Origin: Longimicrobium sp.
Lineage (GTDB): Bacteria > Gemmatimonadota > Gemmatimonadetes > Longimicrobiales > Longimicrobiaceae
Direction of reading: 5' to 3'
DNA length: 64,000 nucleotides
Assembly: GCA_036389135.1 (NCBI GenBank)
Contig: DASVQP010000120.1
Span: 1 to 64,000 of the forward strand
In this document: piece after piece, positions 33,033 to 42,184 of the stretch
Layout: every line of letters starts with the position of its first letter
Numbering within the stretch: position 1 is the stretch's first letter
Position numbers and translations under genes: made by a program
Notes under the pieces: generated by a model
Told to the model about the DNA's origin: nothing
Seen by the model: the letters and a program-made list of their open reading frames with translations, nothing else
Database searches by the model: none

Positions 33033-34193
33033 CTACCGGTCCCGGTCCAGCATGCTTCCTTCGTGCACGGCGTGCTCGCGCGCCGTCTCCTGCGCGGCTT
33101 CGTTGCGCGAGGACTTCTGGTACTCGTCGCGGATGCGCTGCATCATCTGCTCGCGGCGGTCGAAGAGGCGCCTGGGGGTGCGCGGCGCGTGCTGGTCGAG
33201 TGCGTATGCGGCCAGGATGGGGAGCGCCACCGTGGAGTCGACGTAGCACACCACGGCGTCGGGAAGGCGCTCGGGGTCGATCTTCCCCCACGATACGGCC
33301 TCGGCGGGGGTGGCGCCGGAGAGGCCGCCGGTGTCGGGGCGCGCGTCGGTGATCTGGAGGAAATAGTCGTGGCCGCGCTCGTCGATCCCCATCACCTCCT
33401 GGATCTGCGGCTCCGTCTGCAGGGCGAAGTTCTTGGGGCTCCCGCCGCCCAGAATCCAGATCGCCGACTTGCCGCCGCCGCGCTTGGCGTCCAGGACGAT
33501 GGAGGCGGTCTCGTTGACGTCCGCGTTGACGTCGAACATCAGTTTGTTTCCCTGCAGCGCCTTGGCCGCCACGTTCATCCCGATCGACGAGTCGCCGGGG
33601 GACGAGGTGTAGATGGGCACCGCGTGCTCGTACGCCGCCGCCAGCAGCGACTTGCGCCCGATCCCCAGCTCCTCCTCGCGCGCGGCCACGTACTTGCCGC
33701 ACAGGTAGTGGAACTCGGCGGACGACATTGCACGCTGGAACTCGGGGCCGGTGATGATCTGGCGGAAGAACGCGTCCGTGTCCAGCAGCACCGAGTAGTC
33801 GAAGAAGATGTCGTAGATGCGTACGACCTCCTCCTCGCGCAGCACGGTGTCGGAGATCTGCGCGCTCCCCTGGCGCAGCTCCAGACCGATGCCGAAGTGC
33901 GTGTCGTGGTACAGGTTGGCGCCGGTGGAGATGATCCAGTCGACGAACCCGGCCTCGATCAGCGGGATCACGGAGCTCATCCCGAGCCCCGCCGGCGTCA
34001 GCGCCCCCGTCATCGTAAGCCCGACGGTGACGTCCTCCTCCAGCATCTTCTTCGTGAGAAGGTGGCACCCCTCCCGAAGCCGCGCCGCGTTGTACGCCTG
34101 GAACGTCCCGTCCACCAGCTCGGACACGCTCAGCCCCGGCCCGATCCGCGTGGGCTCGATGCGCTTGCCGCTCAGGAATTTGCTTTTGGACAT
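33033..34193 (-). CDS. Deoxyhypusine synthase-family protein
   Basis: 386 residues. The family, known from archaeal and eukaryotic eIF5A modification, uses NAD and spermidine; bacterial members are proposed to act on polyamines (homospermidine-type) because bacteria lack eIF5A. Motifs: [76 protein letters not shown] (the catalytic lysine in WGK is present) and DSTVALPIL. Length and all NAD-site segments are normal, so an active enzyme is expected. Upstream lies a repeat-flanked four-helix-bundle unit on the other strand. Confidence 0.88.
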   Translation of the reverse strand: MSKSKFLSGKRIEPTRIGPGLSVSELVDGTFQAYNAARLREGCHLLTKKMLEEDVTVGLTMTGALTPAGLGMSSVIPLIEAGFVDWIISTGANLYHDTHFGIGLELRQGSAQISDTVLREEEVVRIYDIFFDYSVLLDTDAFFRQIITGPEFQRAMSSAEFHYLCGKYVAAREEELGIGRKSLLAAAYEHAVPIYTSSPGDSSIGMNVAAKALQGNKLMFDVNADVNETASIVLDAKRGGGKSAIWILGGGSPKNFALQTEPQIQEVMGIDERGHDYFLQITDARPDTGGLSGATPAEAVSWGKIDPERLPDAVVCYVDSTVALPILAAYALDQHAPRTPRRLFDRREQMMQRIRDEYQKSSRNEAAQETAREHAVHEGSMLDRDR

Positions 34194-34199
34194 GTCCTC

Positions 34200-34743
34200 T
34201 AGTCCTAAGTGCTAAGTGCTAAGTCCTGGGGCCTGGTGCACGCAGGACAGATCGTACATCTTGAGGAGAGCGCGTTTGGAGCCCTCCCGTAAGGAAACGA
34301 TGAAGATCACCCGTTTTGAGGATCTTCTGGTGTGGCAGAAATCACGAAGCCTGGCCGTTGCCGTATACCAGATCACCGGGACCGGCAGCTTTGCGCGCGA
34401 CTTTGGGCTGCGCGACCAGGTCAGGCGCGCGGCCGTGTCCGTGATGTCGAACATCGCCGAGGGATTCGGGCGCTACAGCCGACCCGAAGTCCGCCGTTTC
34501 GTCACGATTGCCCGGGGCTCTCTCGCCGAGGTGCAGAGCCAGCTCTATCTCGCCCGGGATCTCGATTACCTCACCGAAGCTGATCATCGGTCGTTGAACA
34601 CCCGCTGCACTGAGGTAGCCCGGATGCTCGCCGCTCTCCGGACGTCCCTCGAACGCACTCAAATCCCTCCCCACCGCTCAGCACCCAGCACTTAGCACTT
34701 AGCACTTAGCACTTAGCACTTAGCACTTAGCACTTAGCACTTC
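34200..34743. mobile_element. Heptad-flanked element carrying a four-helix-bundle gene (copy 2)
   Basis: The left array AGTCCTAAGTGCTAAGTGCT (34201-34229) and the right array of seven perfect TTAGCAC units (34692-34740) are inverted relative to each other and enclose one gene (34300-34695). The design matches 8091-8524, and without the gene it matches the hairpins at 7020, 18161 and 19578. No transposase is present. Confidence 0.6.
34300..34695 (+). CDS. Four-helix-bundle protein, 23S rRNA intervening-sequence (S23/IVP) family
   Basis: 131 residues from the ATG at 34300, which has AAGGAA at ribosome-site distance. FEDLLVWQKSRSLAVAVY and DQVRRAAVSVMSNIAEGFGR are almost the same as in the copy at 8119. 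The last seven or so residues (HRSAPST) are translated from the repeat, and the TAG stop is part of the heptad array. The gene is read outward-facing relative to the arrays in the same sense as copy 1. Function unknown; family members resemble Avd, a nucleic-acid-binding partner of retroelement reverse transcriptases, but no reverse transcriptase is near. Confidence 0.85.
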   Translation: MKITRFEDLLVWQKSRSLAVAVYQITGTGSFARDFGLRDQVRRAAVSVMSNIAEGFGRYSRPEVRRFVTIARGSLAEVQSQLYLARDLDYLTEADHRSLNTRCTEVARMLAALRTSLERTQIPPHRSAPST

Positions 34744-34745
34744 TT

Positions 34746-35582
34746 TTACTCCCCGTCGTGCTTCTCCGGGCTGGCCGGCGCCGCGCCCTCCGCTTTTGGC
34801 CGCACTTCCTTCCGCACGCTCTTCTCTTCCGCGGCCGCGCAGTTGCGTTTGTGGCAGTCGACGATGATCCGCGCGACCTCCGCGGGCGAGTCGGTAACGA
34901 CCATGAGGCGGAGGTCCTCCGGCGAAATCTTTCCCTCGGCCAGCAGGGTTCCCTCGATCCAGTCGAGAAGGCCCTGCCAGTACGAGCGGCCGAAGAGGAT
35001 CACCGGGAAGTCGCGGACCTTGTCGGTCTGGATCAGCGTCAGCGCCTCGAACAGCTCGTCCAGCGTGCCGAAGCCGCCGGGGAAGATGACGAACGCCTCC
35101 GCGTACTTGACGAACATCGTCTTGCGGACGAAGAAGTACCGGAAGTTGATGGCGACGTCCACGTACGGATTGACGTGCTGCTCGAAGGGGAGCTCGATGT
35201 TGCACCCCACCGACATCACACCCGCGTCGCGCGCGCCGGCGTTGGCCGCTTCCATGATCCCCGGGCCGCCGCCGGTGAGGATGGTGAAGCTCGCCTCGCC
35301 CAGAAGCCGCGCCGTCTCGCGGGCGAGGGCGTACTGCTCGTGGTCCGGCTTCACGCGCGCGGAGCCGAAGATGGTGACGGCGGGGCCCAGGTTGGCCAGC
35401 GCGTCGAACCCCTCCACGAACTCGCCCATGATGCGGAAGACCCGCCAGGGGTCCGTGTGCACGAAGTCGCCCGCCCGCGCCGGCGCCTGAGCGGGCGACT
35501 CGAGGAGCCGCTCGTCCTCGGTGGGGGTGCCGGTGCGCGCCGCGCGGTTGAGCGTGGGGTTGTCCTGGTTGACCTGGGCCAT
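34746..35582 (-). CDS. LOG family protein (TIGR00730 Rossmann fold)
   Basis: 278 residues from ATG 35582. Motifs GGGPGIMEAANAGARDAG and FPGGFGTLDELFEALTLIQT are the nucleotide-binding signature of LOG (lonely guy) proteins, which remove ribose phosphate from nucleoside monophosphates, such as cytokinin precursors or AMP. The 70-residue N-terminal extension and charged, Ala/Pro-rich C-terminus are variable. The 3' end stops immediately next to the heptad array. Misannotation as lysine decarboxylase is common for this family; no PLP site is present. Confidence 0.88.
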   Translation of the reverse strand: MAQVNQDNPTLNRAARTGTPTEDERLLESPAQAPARAGDFVHTDPWRVFRIMGEFVEGFDALANLGPAVTIFGSARVKPDHEQYALARETARLLGEASFTILTGGGPGIMEAANAGARDAGVMSVGCNIELPFEQHVNPYVDVAINFRYFFVRKTMFVKYAEAFVIFPGGFGTLDELFEALTLIQTDKVRDFPVILFGRSYWQGLLDWIEGTLLAEGKISPEDLRLMVVTDSPAEVARIIVDCHKRNCAAAEEKSVRKEVRPKAEGAAPASPEKHDGE

Positions 35583-35713
35583 CGTACCCGTGTCGCAGTG
35601 GTGAACGCGCCGCCCTCGCGCCGGAGCGGCGCGCACGACAAAATAGAGCCGGGCCGCCGCCACGCAAAACCGCGTCCGCGGCCGGCGCATCTTTCCCACA
35701 CGCGTGAGACCGG

Positions 35714-36742
35714 ATGAGGGGACGTACGGGCAGGATATCGGGGTGGGTGATGGGGGCGGCGCTGGCCCTGGCGGCGTGCCGCGGCGACCGCACGGACGCC
35801 CCCGAGGTGCAGACGGTGGTGGACACGACGAGCGCGCCCGGGGCCGTGGTCACGCTCGCCGTCCCCGAGCCGATGGCGTGGAACCAGGAGGACACGATCG
35901 TGGTCGCCCTCACCAACCGCACCGCCACGCCCATCGAGGGCGCGCGCATCCAGCTCGTAATGCAGGGTGCGGTAGGCGCCGTCGCGGCGCCGGCCGGCAC
36001 GCCGGGCGCTCCCGCCATCGACTCGGCCGGCGGCGAGACGCGCGTTACGTGGGAGCTGGGGACGGTGGCGCAGGGGGCCGCGGTGGAGGTGCGCCAGGCC
36101 GTCCGCACCCCGCCCGCACCGGCGGCTGCCGCCGCGACGACGCCCGTCTATCCGGTGCGCGTGTCGCTCCTTTCGCGCGCGGGGGCGCCGCTCGCGGCTC
36201 CGCGGCAGGACACCATCCGGATTCGTCCCGGTTCCGAGCGGGCGGCAGGCGGGTGCGCCACGGCGGGATCGTCGCCGGCGCAGCGCTACGGCATCGGCCC
36301 GGTGCGGCTGGGGATGAAGTCCGCCGCCCTCCGCGCGGCCTGCCCCGAGGCGCGCGACACCGCCTGGGAGGCCGAGGGGGTGGCGGAGAAGGGGCTCCTC
36401 GTCTCGCTGGCCGGGCGCGCGGTGGTGGCGCAGCTCGCGGGGGACAGCGTGGTGCGCATCGTGGCGGTCTCGCCCGAGGTGCGCACGGCGGTGGGCGTGG
36501 GGATCGGCTCCACGCTGGGCGACCTGCGCAGCCGCTACGGCCGGCTCTGTGCACTGGAGGCCGAAGGGCGCCTCGCGCTCTGGTCGCCCAACGCGCCGGG
36601 GGTCAGCTTCGGACTGGCGCCGGCCGACACCGCGGGCGCCGCCGCGCAGCCCGACTCGATCCGCGACGAGGTGAAGGTGGCGTCGCTCTGGATCCACGGA
36701 AAAGACACTCCATGCCCGGCGCGGCCGGAAGGGACCCGATGA
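35714..36742 (+). CDS. Hypothetical lipoprotein
   Basis: 342 residues. Signal ISGWVMGAALALAAC with the lipobox Cys about residue 22. The N-terminal half looks like an immunoglobulin-type beta domain (VTLAVPEPMAWNQEDTIVVAL, then VPVYPVRVSLL). The C-terminal half has YGIGPVRLGMKSAALRAACPEARD and VGIGSTLGDLRSRYG, motifs of small extracellular proteins that start with a GxxxGM-type turn. The gene overlaps the next by ATGA, so they are co-translated. No known function. Confidence 0.72.
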   Translation: MRGRTGRISGWVMGAALALAACRGDRTDAPEVQTVVDTTSAPGAVVTLAVPEPMAWNQEDTIVVALTNRTATPIEGARIQLVMQGAVGAVAAPAGTPGAPAIDSAGGETRVTWELGTVAQGAAVEVRQAVRTPPAPAAAAATTPVYPVRVSLLSRAGAPLAAPRQDTIRIRPGSERAAGGCATAGSSPAQRYGIGPVRLGMKSAALRAACPEARDTAWEAEGVAEKGLLVSLAGRAVVAQLAGDSVVRIVAVSPEVRTAVGVGIGSTLGDLRSRYGRLCALEAEGRLALWSPNAPGVSFGLAPADTAGAAAQPDSIRDEVKVASLWIHGKDTPCPARPEGTR

Positions 36743-37152
36743 ACATCTCTCTCGCCTTCCTGGCGGATGAAGCCAACGTGTCGCAGGAAGGGAAGCTGAA
36801 CGTGCTGGGCATCTTCGACCGTATCAACGCCGCGAACTTCCCCGTCATCCACCCGCGGATGGTCTTCGCCTTCCGCGTGCAGATGGAGTTCGGCGACGCG
36901 GGGCGCACCTTCCCCGTCGAGGTGCGCCTGCTGGACCAGGATGGTACCGCGATGTTCGAGGCGGTCGGCGAGATCATGGCCCCCGCCGTCCCGCCGGGCG
37001 AGTTCGCCACCGCCAACCAGGTCTTTTCGATGGTCGGCGTGCAGTTTCCCGCTGAGGGGATGTACCGCTTCTCCGTGAGCATCGGCGGTGCGGAGCCGTA
37101 CGACACCCCATTCCTGGTGCAGGCCACGGCCAGCGATCCCATGATGAACTGA
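36739..37152 (+). CDS. Conserved hypothetical protein (DUF6941-like)
   Basis: 137 residues starting in the previous gene's stop (ATGA). FLADEANVSQEGKLNVLGIFDRI at the N-terminus, FRVQMEFGDAGRTFPVEVRLLD in the middle and MYRFSVSIGGAEPYDTPFLVQ at the end resemble small bacterial beta-barrel-like proteins I know as DUF6941. It has no signal peptide. The coupling to a lipoprotein gene is noteworthy but does not reveal a function. Confidence 0.7.
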   Translation: MNISLAFLADEANVSQEGKLNVLGIFDRINAANFPVIHPRMVFAFRVQMEFGDAGRTFPVEVRLLDQDGTAMFEAVGEIMAPAVPPGEFATANQVFSMVGVQFPAEGMYRFSVSIGGAEPYDTPFLVQATASDPMMN

Positions 37153-37207
37153 CCGGCGGCGCACTGGTTGGCCGCTTTCGGCGTCCTCGTGCCTCAGGAG
37201 CCTGCAA

Positions 37208-37831
37208 ATGGATCCCGCCGACCGGTTGGAACTCATCGACGCAGACTGGAGCGCCATCGCCAGGGAGGCGCGGGCGCGGACCCGGGCCGCGCTCCCCAGC
37301 TACCGCCGCACCGGCGTGGTGGTCGGTGGCGCCGCGCTGGCGACGCTTCCATTCGCGCCCCCCATCGGCGTGGCCCTGGGGCTCCTCGCGGGCCTTTACT
37401 ACGCCGTCGTCGTCCGCCCGACCACGACGGGGGACCCCCTGGTCTTCGTGGGGCGAATCGTGGGGCGGCGCATGTGGAGGAAAGTCTGGGACGCCAACGA
37501 AGGGCCCTCCAACGCGGAGAACCGCGTGGAGATCGCCCACTTCGCCAAGTGGATGGTAGACGCCCGCATCGACACTCGCGTGGCGCTTCGGCCGGATGCC
37601 CAGCCCGTGCTGGCGGAGCCGGTGCGGGAGATGGACTTCGCGGTACCCCGGGAGCTGTTCCTGGACCTCGCGGACGGCGAAGCGGTCGGGTTCATCGTGA
37701 CGCCGGCCAACGACCTGCTTGGATACGTCACCTCCGCCGGGCAGGCCGTCTGGTTCGCCGAGCCCATCGACCTGGCCTGGAAGCGCGGCGGGTACAAGGT
37801 GCTCGACGACCCCGAGGCGTGGCCGGAATAG
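37208..37831 (+). CDS. Hypothetical membrane-associated protein
   Basis: 207 residues. One hydrophobic hairpin (about residues 37-68, TGVVVGGAALATLPFAPPIGV and ALGLLAGLYYAVVV) follows a basic N-terminus, and the remainder is soluble. The rest reads like a compact alpha/beta domain, with no motif I recognise. It lies 55 bases after the DUF6941-like gene and 29 before the YjbQ gene, all on the same strand, so an operon is possible. Confidence 0.65.
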   Translation: MDPADRLELIDADWSAIAREARARTRAALPSYRRTGVVVGGAALATLPFAPPIGVALGLLAGLYYAVVVRPTTTGDPLVFVGRIVGRRMWRKVWDANEGPSNAENRVEIAHFAKWMVDARIDTRVALRPDAQPVLAEPVREMDFAVPRELFLDLADGEAVGFIVTPANDLLGYVTSAGQAVWFAEPIDLAWKRGGYKVLDDPEAWPE

Positions 37832-37860
37832 CCGGGCACCCTTCGCATCCACATCAAGCA

Positions 37861-38265
37861 ATGGAAGAGATCCGCGTCCGCACCGGCGAGCGCAACGCGT
37901 TGGTCGAGATCACCGCGCAGGTGGAAGCAGCCGTCCGCCGCACCGGCGTGCGCGAGGGGATCGTCGTCGCGCAGAGTCTCCACACGACCGCCGCGCTAAC
38001 CGTCAACGAGAACGCCGATCCGGACGTGGTGCACGACGTCCTGCGCAAGATGGACGAGATCGTCCCCGCCACCGAGCCGTACTACCGGCACGCAGAGGGG
38101 AACAGCGATAGCCACGTGAAGACCTCCCTCCTCGGCCCTTCGCTCACCCTCATCGTCCACGACGGTCGCCCCCTCCTCGGCCGCTGGCAGGGCATCTACC
38201 TGTGCGAGTGGGACGGCCCGCGCGAGAGGACGGTCGCAGTGCAGGTGATTGGTTCCGCCGGTTGA
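37861..38265 (+). CDS. YjbQ/UPF0047 family protein
   Basis: 134 residues, the full family length. QSLHTTAALTVNENADPDVVHDVL and YRHAEGNSDSHVKTSLLGPSLTL followed by GRWQGIYLCEWDGPR are conserved. The family forms trimeric enzymes with a metal site; a secondary thiamine-phosphate synthase activity has been reported for the E. coli member, but the real role is uncertain. Start at ATG 37861. Confidence 0.88.
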   Translation: MEEIRVRTGERNALVEITAQVEAAVRRTGVREGIVVAQSLHTTAALTVNENADPDVVHDVLRKMDEIVPATEPYYRHAEGNSDSHVKTSLLGPSLTLIVHDGRPLLGRWQGIYLCEWDGPRERTVAVQVIGSAG

Positions 38266-38300
38266 TTGAGGGGAAGCGTGCCACTTCTACGGAAAACGAT

Positions 38301-38474
38301 ATGGGTAGTCCGATGACTGATCGAGCCGCCGAACCCCGGCCTCTGCCCCGGGGATGTACCCTGGAGGGATTGCGAGATCTTTTCGCGTCCCTTCCACATC
38401 TTTCGGTAGACGAGATCGACAGCTTCGAAAAGGATATCAAGAGGCTCGATCCCAGTTGGCCGATCCTGCCTTGA
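38301..38474 (+). CDS. Small protein resembling an orphan antitoxin
   Basis: 57 residues from the ATG at 38301. The block LEGLRDLFASLPHLSVDEIDSFEKDIKRLD is like the toxin-binding helix of small antitoxins that accompany PIN toxins (pattern LxxLPxLxxxExxxFxxDI). No toxin gene follows; the next gene is an unrelated dehydratase. Codons are less GC-rich than neighbours (for example CGA, GAT, CTT), suggesting recent arrival or relaxed selection. Could be a remnant of a lost TA pair. Confidence 0.45.
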   Translation: MGSPMTDRAAEPRPLPRGCTLEGLRDLFASLPHLSVDEIDSFEKDIKRLDPSWPILP

Positions 38475-38603
38475 TGCGGGATCCCTGGGAACGTTGATCT
38501 ACGAACAGACTGCTATAGAGGCGAAGATGGATAGACTTGTTCTTCTAAGCGCTTGCCATTCTTCGCTCGCGGCGGTCTCGTTTCAGAACGCACTCGATCC
38601 ACG

Positions 38604-39542
38604 ATGCCAATCCTAAGTTCTGCTTCCCAGATCGGCGCGGCGCTGCGGCTGGCTGCGCGCGGCTTGATGGCGCGCAACGAGCCGGAGCCGCCGCTGGAGG
38701 CGCCGCGCCGCAAACCGGCCGTCGAGCGCACCGGAGTGTTTGCGGATGCAGCGTCGGTGGAGCGCTACCTCCGCGCCACCGAGGGAGCGGACATTGCCGC
38801 GCTTCAGGGCGAAGGCGCGCCGCTTCCCCCGCTCTTCCCCACGACGTGGGAGACGGAGCGGTGCCTGGAGCTCTTCGCCGGGCTGGACCGCCCGCTCCCG
38901 GTGGGCGGCGTGGTGCACCTGGAGAGCGAGATCCTCTGCCTGCGGCCCATCCGCCGTGACGACACGGTGCGCTGCCGCGTGGAACTGGAGCGCGCCGAGC
39001 GGGTGAGCCGCGGGTTGCGGCTGACGGTAACCGCGCGCAACTGGACGGCCACCGGCCAGCTATGCTCCCAGAGCACCGCCGTCTTCCTGGCCCGCACCCG
39101 CGCGCCGCAGGAGCCCCGCACCGACGACCCGACCCGGCGCGACCCCGCCGCGGAGGGGCCCCAAACATGGGAGCCGCTCGCGAGCTGGGTGCTGGGCGGC
39201 GGCGCCGGTCGGCGGTTCGCGCGCGCCTCGGGCGACTACAACCCGATCCACCTGTGGGGCTGGACTGCGCGTCCCTTCGGCTTCAAGCGCCCCATCCTGC
39301 ACGGCTTCTGCACCGCGGCGATGGCGGCGCACGCCCTTGTCGAAGGTCCGTTGGGGGGCGACCCAACCGCGCTCCGCCGCATGCGCATCGCGTTCCGCGC
39401 CCCGCTCCCGCTCCCGGCCCACGCCCGCCTCTGGGTGGGCGACGCCGACGGCCAGCGCTGGTTCCGCGTCACCGACGATCCCGGCGACACGCTTTTCGCG
39501 CAGGGCACCTGGGCGGGCACCGTCCGCGCAGATCCGACCTGA
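38604..39542 (+). CDS. MaoC-like double-hotdog dehydratase
   Basis: 312 residues. The first hotdog domain is degenerate (about 80-180, LPPLFPTTWETERCLEL, then LESEILCLRPIRRDDTV). The second begins with a MaoC signature (RRFARASGDYNPIHLW, then GFKRPILHGF with the active Asp and His). Such proteins hydrate enoyl-CoA or 3-hydroxyacyl thioesters. Start at ATG 38604; a further upstream ATG at 38553 in the same frame would add 17 unremarkable residues. It seems to be transcribed alone. Confidence 0.8.
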   Translation: MPILSSASQIGAALRLAARGLMARNEPEPPLEAPRRKPAVERTGVFADAASVERYLRATEGADIAALQGEGAPLPPLFPTTWETERCLELFAGLDRPLPVGGVVHLESEILCLRPIRRDDTVRCRVELERAERVSRGLRLTVTARNWTATGQLCSQSTAVFLARTRAPQEPRTDDPTRRDPAAEGPQTWEPLASWVLGGGAGRRFARASGDYNPIHLWGWTARPFGFKRPILHGFCTAAMAAHALVEGPLGGDPTALRRMRIAFRAPLPLPAHARLWVGDADGQRWFRVTDDPGDTLFAQGTWAGTVRADPT

Positions 39543-39700
39543 CTCTGGCAACACGGAGGTGAGGCCCGCCATCCGCCGACGATACGGCCCGGTCGGACGC
39601 GCGGCCGGCCGGTTGGGCGAACGACGTTTGGACACGGCGCGGGGACACGCCACTGTTGGCGGACGTGGCTGTTCCGTTCCCCGCAACCGTTTGGTCGATG

Positions 39701-41072
39701 ATGCACACTCGCAGTCGTCTGCTAATTCCCCTGCTCCTGCTCACGGCCGCGCTGGCGTCCGCCGCCCCCGCGCAGGGGCCGCCTGAGGTCGCGGGCAACT
39801 GGCTGGTGCGCGTAGCCGCGCCGCAGCCGCTCACGGTGGTGCTGTCGATGGACGAGCGCGGCGGCGTGCTCACGCCCGGCTCCTTCTCGTGGTCGCAGAC
39901 CGTCGTGCCCGCCTCGGCCGCGCGTACGGATTCGGGGTTCGTGGCCCGCGGGAAGGCGCGCGGCCGCGAGTTCGCGCTGGACGTGGCGGTTCGCGGCGAT
40001 TCCCTGCGGGGCACCTGGAGCGGGGCCGGCCAGGCGCCCGTGGCGGCAACGGGCATGCGCCTGCCGCGCGAGGCGCTGGCGCCGTTGACCGGGACGGCGG
40101 TGTTCGACAGTGTCGTGGCGGTGCTCGTACGCAACTTCTATGATCCCGGGTACAACGGCGCGAACTGGAACCGGCTCGTGGCCGAGGCACGCCCGCGCGT
40201 CGCCGCTGCCCGCACCGACGCCGAGGCGTACGCGGTCATCGCCGGGCTGCTTCGCGCACTGCGCACGTCGCACCTGAATTTCGTCCCCGTCGTCCGCCTG
40301 CCGCGGCCATCGGCGGCAAGCACGGCGGCTGCACCTGCGCCGGCGGCCAGGCCGTCCGTGAGCTGGCGGGTGCTTTCGCCGTCGCTGGGCTACCTGCGCA
40401 TCGAGAGCTTCAACCCGTCGGGGGCGGCGCTGGTGCCAGAGGTGGCGCGGTTGGACAGCGCGTTCGCCGCGATGGCGGCGCTGCCGGCCATCGTCATCGA
40501 CCTGCGCGGAAACGAGGGCGGCTCGGTGGACCTGGCCTACCGCCTGGGGCAGCACCTGAGCGCCAGCCCCATGCCCGCCGGCTACTTCGTCGTTCGCGGC
40601 GGGTATGACAGCCGGGGGGATGCGCACCGCGGGCGCGCTGGACGCCGGCAGGGTGCCCGCGCTGCCCACCGACGGCTCGGTGCCCGGCGAGAGGCTGGCG
40701 GAAGCGGTGGGAGCCGCTGGCGGCGCCGCGATGCTGTACATCGGCGGCGGGCTCGAGCGGACGTACGCGGGGCGCGTCGCGGTGCTGACCGACAAGGGTA
40801 CCGGGAGCGCCGCGGAGGCGGTGGCCGCCGTGCTCCAGGAGGCGCGCGGCGCCGTCGTCGTGGGCGAGCGCACGGCGGGCGCCATGCTCTCCTCCGCCGA
40901 CGTGATGGTGGCGCCCGGGTGGCGGCTTCGATTTCCCGCGATGGACTACCGCACCGCCGCCGGCCGCCGCCTGGAAGGCAACGGCGTGGCGCCCAACGTC
41001 GCGGCTCCGCCGGCGGACGAGGCGGCGCTGTTCCGAGCCGCCGCCCAGGCCCTGCGCGTACCCGCCCCCTGA
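39701..41072 (+). pseudogene. S41-family peptidase, interrupted by a +1 frameshift
   Basis: Signal peptide RSRLLIPLLLLTAALASAAP, then a C-terminal-processing-protease-like body to IVIDLRGNEGGSVDLAYRLG and GYFVVRGGYDS. The frame then breaks near 40614-40619 and continues one frame later with MRTAGALDAGRVPALPTDGS, LTDKGTGSAAEAVAAVLQEA (catalytic Ser region) and VVGERTAGAML, ending at TGA 41070-41072. Removing one G from the run of six G at 40614-40619 restores a single protein of about 456 residues. It may be a true pseudogene, a sequencing error or, less likely, a programmed shift. The histidine-kinase gene starts five bases after its end. Confidence 0.8.
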
Positions 41073-41077
41073 TCCAC

Positions 41078-42184
41078 ATGACCGATGCACTGACCGCCGG
41101 CTCCGGCCGGCGACGCTGGACGCTGTACGCGGCGGCGTGGCTCCCCATGCTCGCCGCGTACTTCGGCGCCATCATGGCCGGCGGCGGCAACGCGCTGGAA
41201 AGCTTCACGCTGGCGCTGCAGAACACGGTTCCGGCCGCGCTGGCCGGCATCGGCGCGGTGTACGCGTGCGCGAGGATCCCCTGGGGCAGCCGCGGCTCGG
41301 GCGCGTTCCTGGGGATCCATGCCGTGCTCGCCATCGCCTATTCGCTGGCGTGGTGCGGCTTGATGCTGGCCATGCGCACGATCGTGGATTCGCTGTGGTC
41401 GTGGCGCGCGCGGGTGGCCGTGCTCACCTTCGAGGAGCTTCGCTGGCAGCTGGGCGCGGGCGTGCTTCTGTACGTGACCATCGCGGCCGTGCGCTACGTG
41501 AGCGAGGTGGGTGGCCGCCTCCGCGAGCAGGAAGCGCGCACCGCGCGGGCCGAGGCGCTGCATGCACGCGCGGAGATGCAGGCGCTCCGCGCGCAGATCA
41601 ACCCGCACTTCATGTTCAACACCCTGCACTCCCTGCTGGAGCTGGTGAGCGCGGGCGACGGGCGGGCCGAGGAGGCCATCGAGCGGTTCGGCGCGCTGCT
41701 GCACCGCACCTGCGACGTTCGCCGCAGCGCGGCCGACGACGTGCCGCTGGACGAGGAGATCCAGCTCGTGCGCGACTACCTGTGGATCGAGCAGCTTCGC
41801 CTGGGCACGCGCCTGCACGCCGAGCTCGACGTGGATGACGACGCCCTGCGTTGCACCGTGCCCTCGTTCGTGCTGCAGCCGCTGGTGGAGAACGCGGTGA
41901 AGCACGCGGCGTCGATGCGCGTGGCGCCCACCTCCATTCGCATCCGCGCCGCGCGGGAGGGCAGCGAACTTCAGCTGTCGGTGGAGGATGACGGACCCGG
42001 CGCGATCCCCGAACAGGTGGAGCGGGCACCGGGCGCCGGGCTGCGGCTGGTGCGCGGGCGATTGGAGGCGCGCTACGGGGATGCGGGGCAGATGCGGATC
42101 ACCACGGCGCCGGGGGCGGGGTTCCGCATCGCGCTCGCGCTCCCGGCCGGCGCGCCGGCGCTGGCGGCGGCGGGGCAGGGGTGA
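41078..42184 (+). CDS. LytS/YehU-type sensor histidine kinase
   Basis: 368 residues. About four membrane segments fill residues 15-145 (AAAWLPMLAAYFGAIM, VPAALAGIGAVYACA, AFLGIHAVLAIAYSLAWCGL, AGVLLYVTIAAVRYV). A coiled-coil linker leads to the His_kinase core with QINPHFMFNTLHSL (phosphorylated His) and the ATPase N-box LVENAVKHA and DDGPG. It partners the LytTR regulator, whose GTG overlaps its stop. The membrane part is the sensor; the signal is unknown. Confidence 0.92.
   Translation: MTDALTAGSGRRRWTLYAAAWLPMLAAYFGAIMAGGGNALESFTLALQNTVPAALAGIGAVYACARIPWGSRGSGAFLGIHAVLAIAYSLAWCGLMLAMRTIVDSLWSWRARVAVLTFEELRWQLGAGVLLYVTIAAVRYVSEVGGRLREQEARTARAEALHARAEMQALRAQINPHFMFNTLHSLLELVSAGDGRAEEAIERFGALLHRTCDVRRSAADDVPLDEEIQLVRDYLWIEQLRLGTRLHAELDVDDDALRCTVPSFVLQPLVENAVKHAASMRVAPTSIRIRAAREGSELQLSVEDDGPGAIPEQVERAPGAGLRLVRGRLEARYGDAGQMRITTAPGAGFRIALALPAGAPALAAAGQG

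Noticed and set aside
32271-34202. 643-codon open frame on the + strand opposite the deoxyhypusine-synthase-like and SUKH genes
   Set aside because: Antisense shadow; no family features, and it crosses two genes with clear homology on the minus strand.
34746-35582. Lysine decarboxylase
   Set aside because: A common legacy name for LOG proteins; the PGGxGTxxE motif is present and no PLP lysine site exists.
40600-40630. Programmed +1 frameshift in the S41 gene
   Set aside because: No shift-prone stop or slippery heptamer with a downstream structure was seen; a one-base insertion in the G run is simpler.
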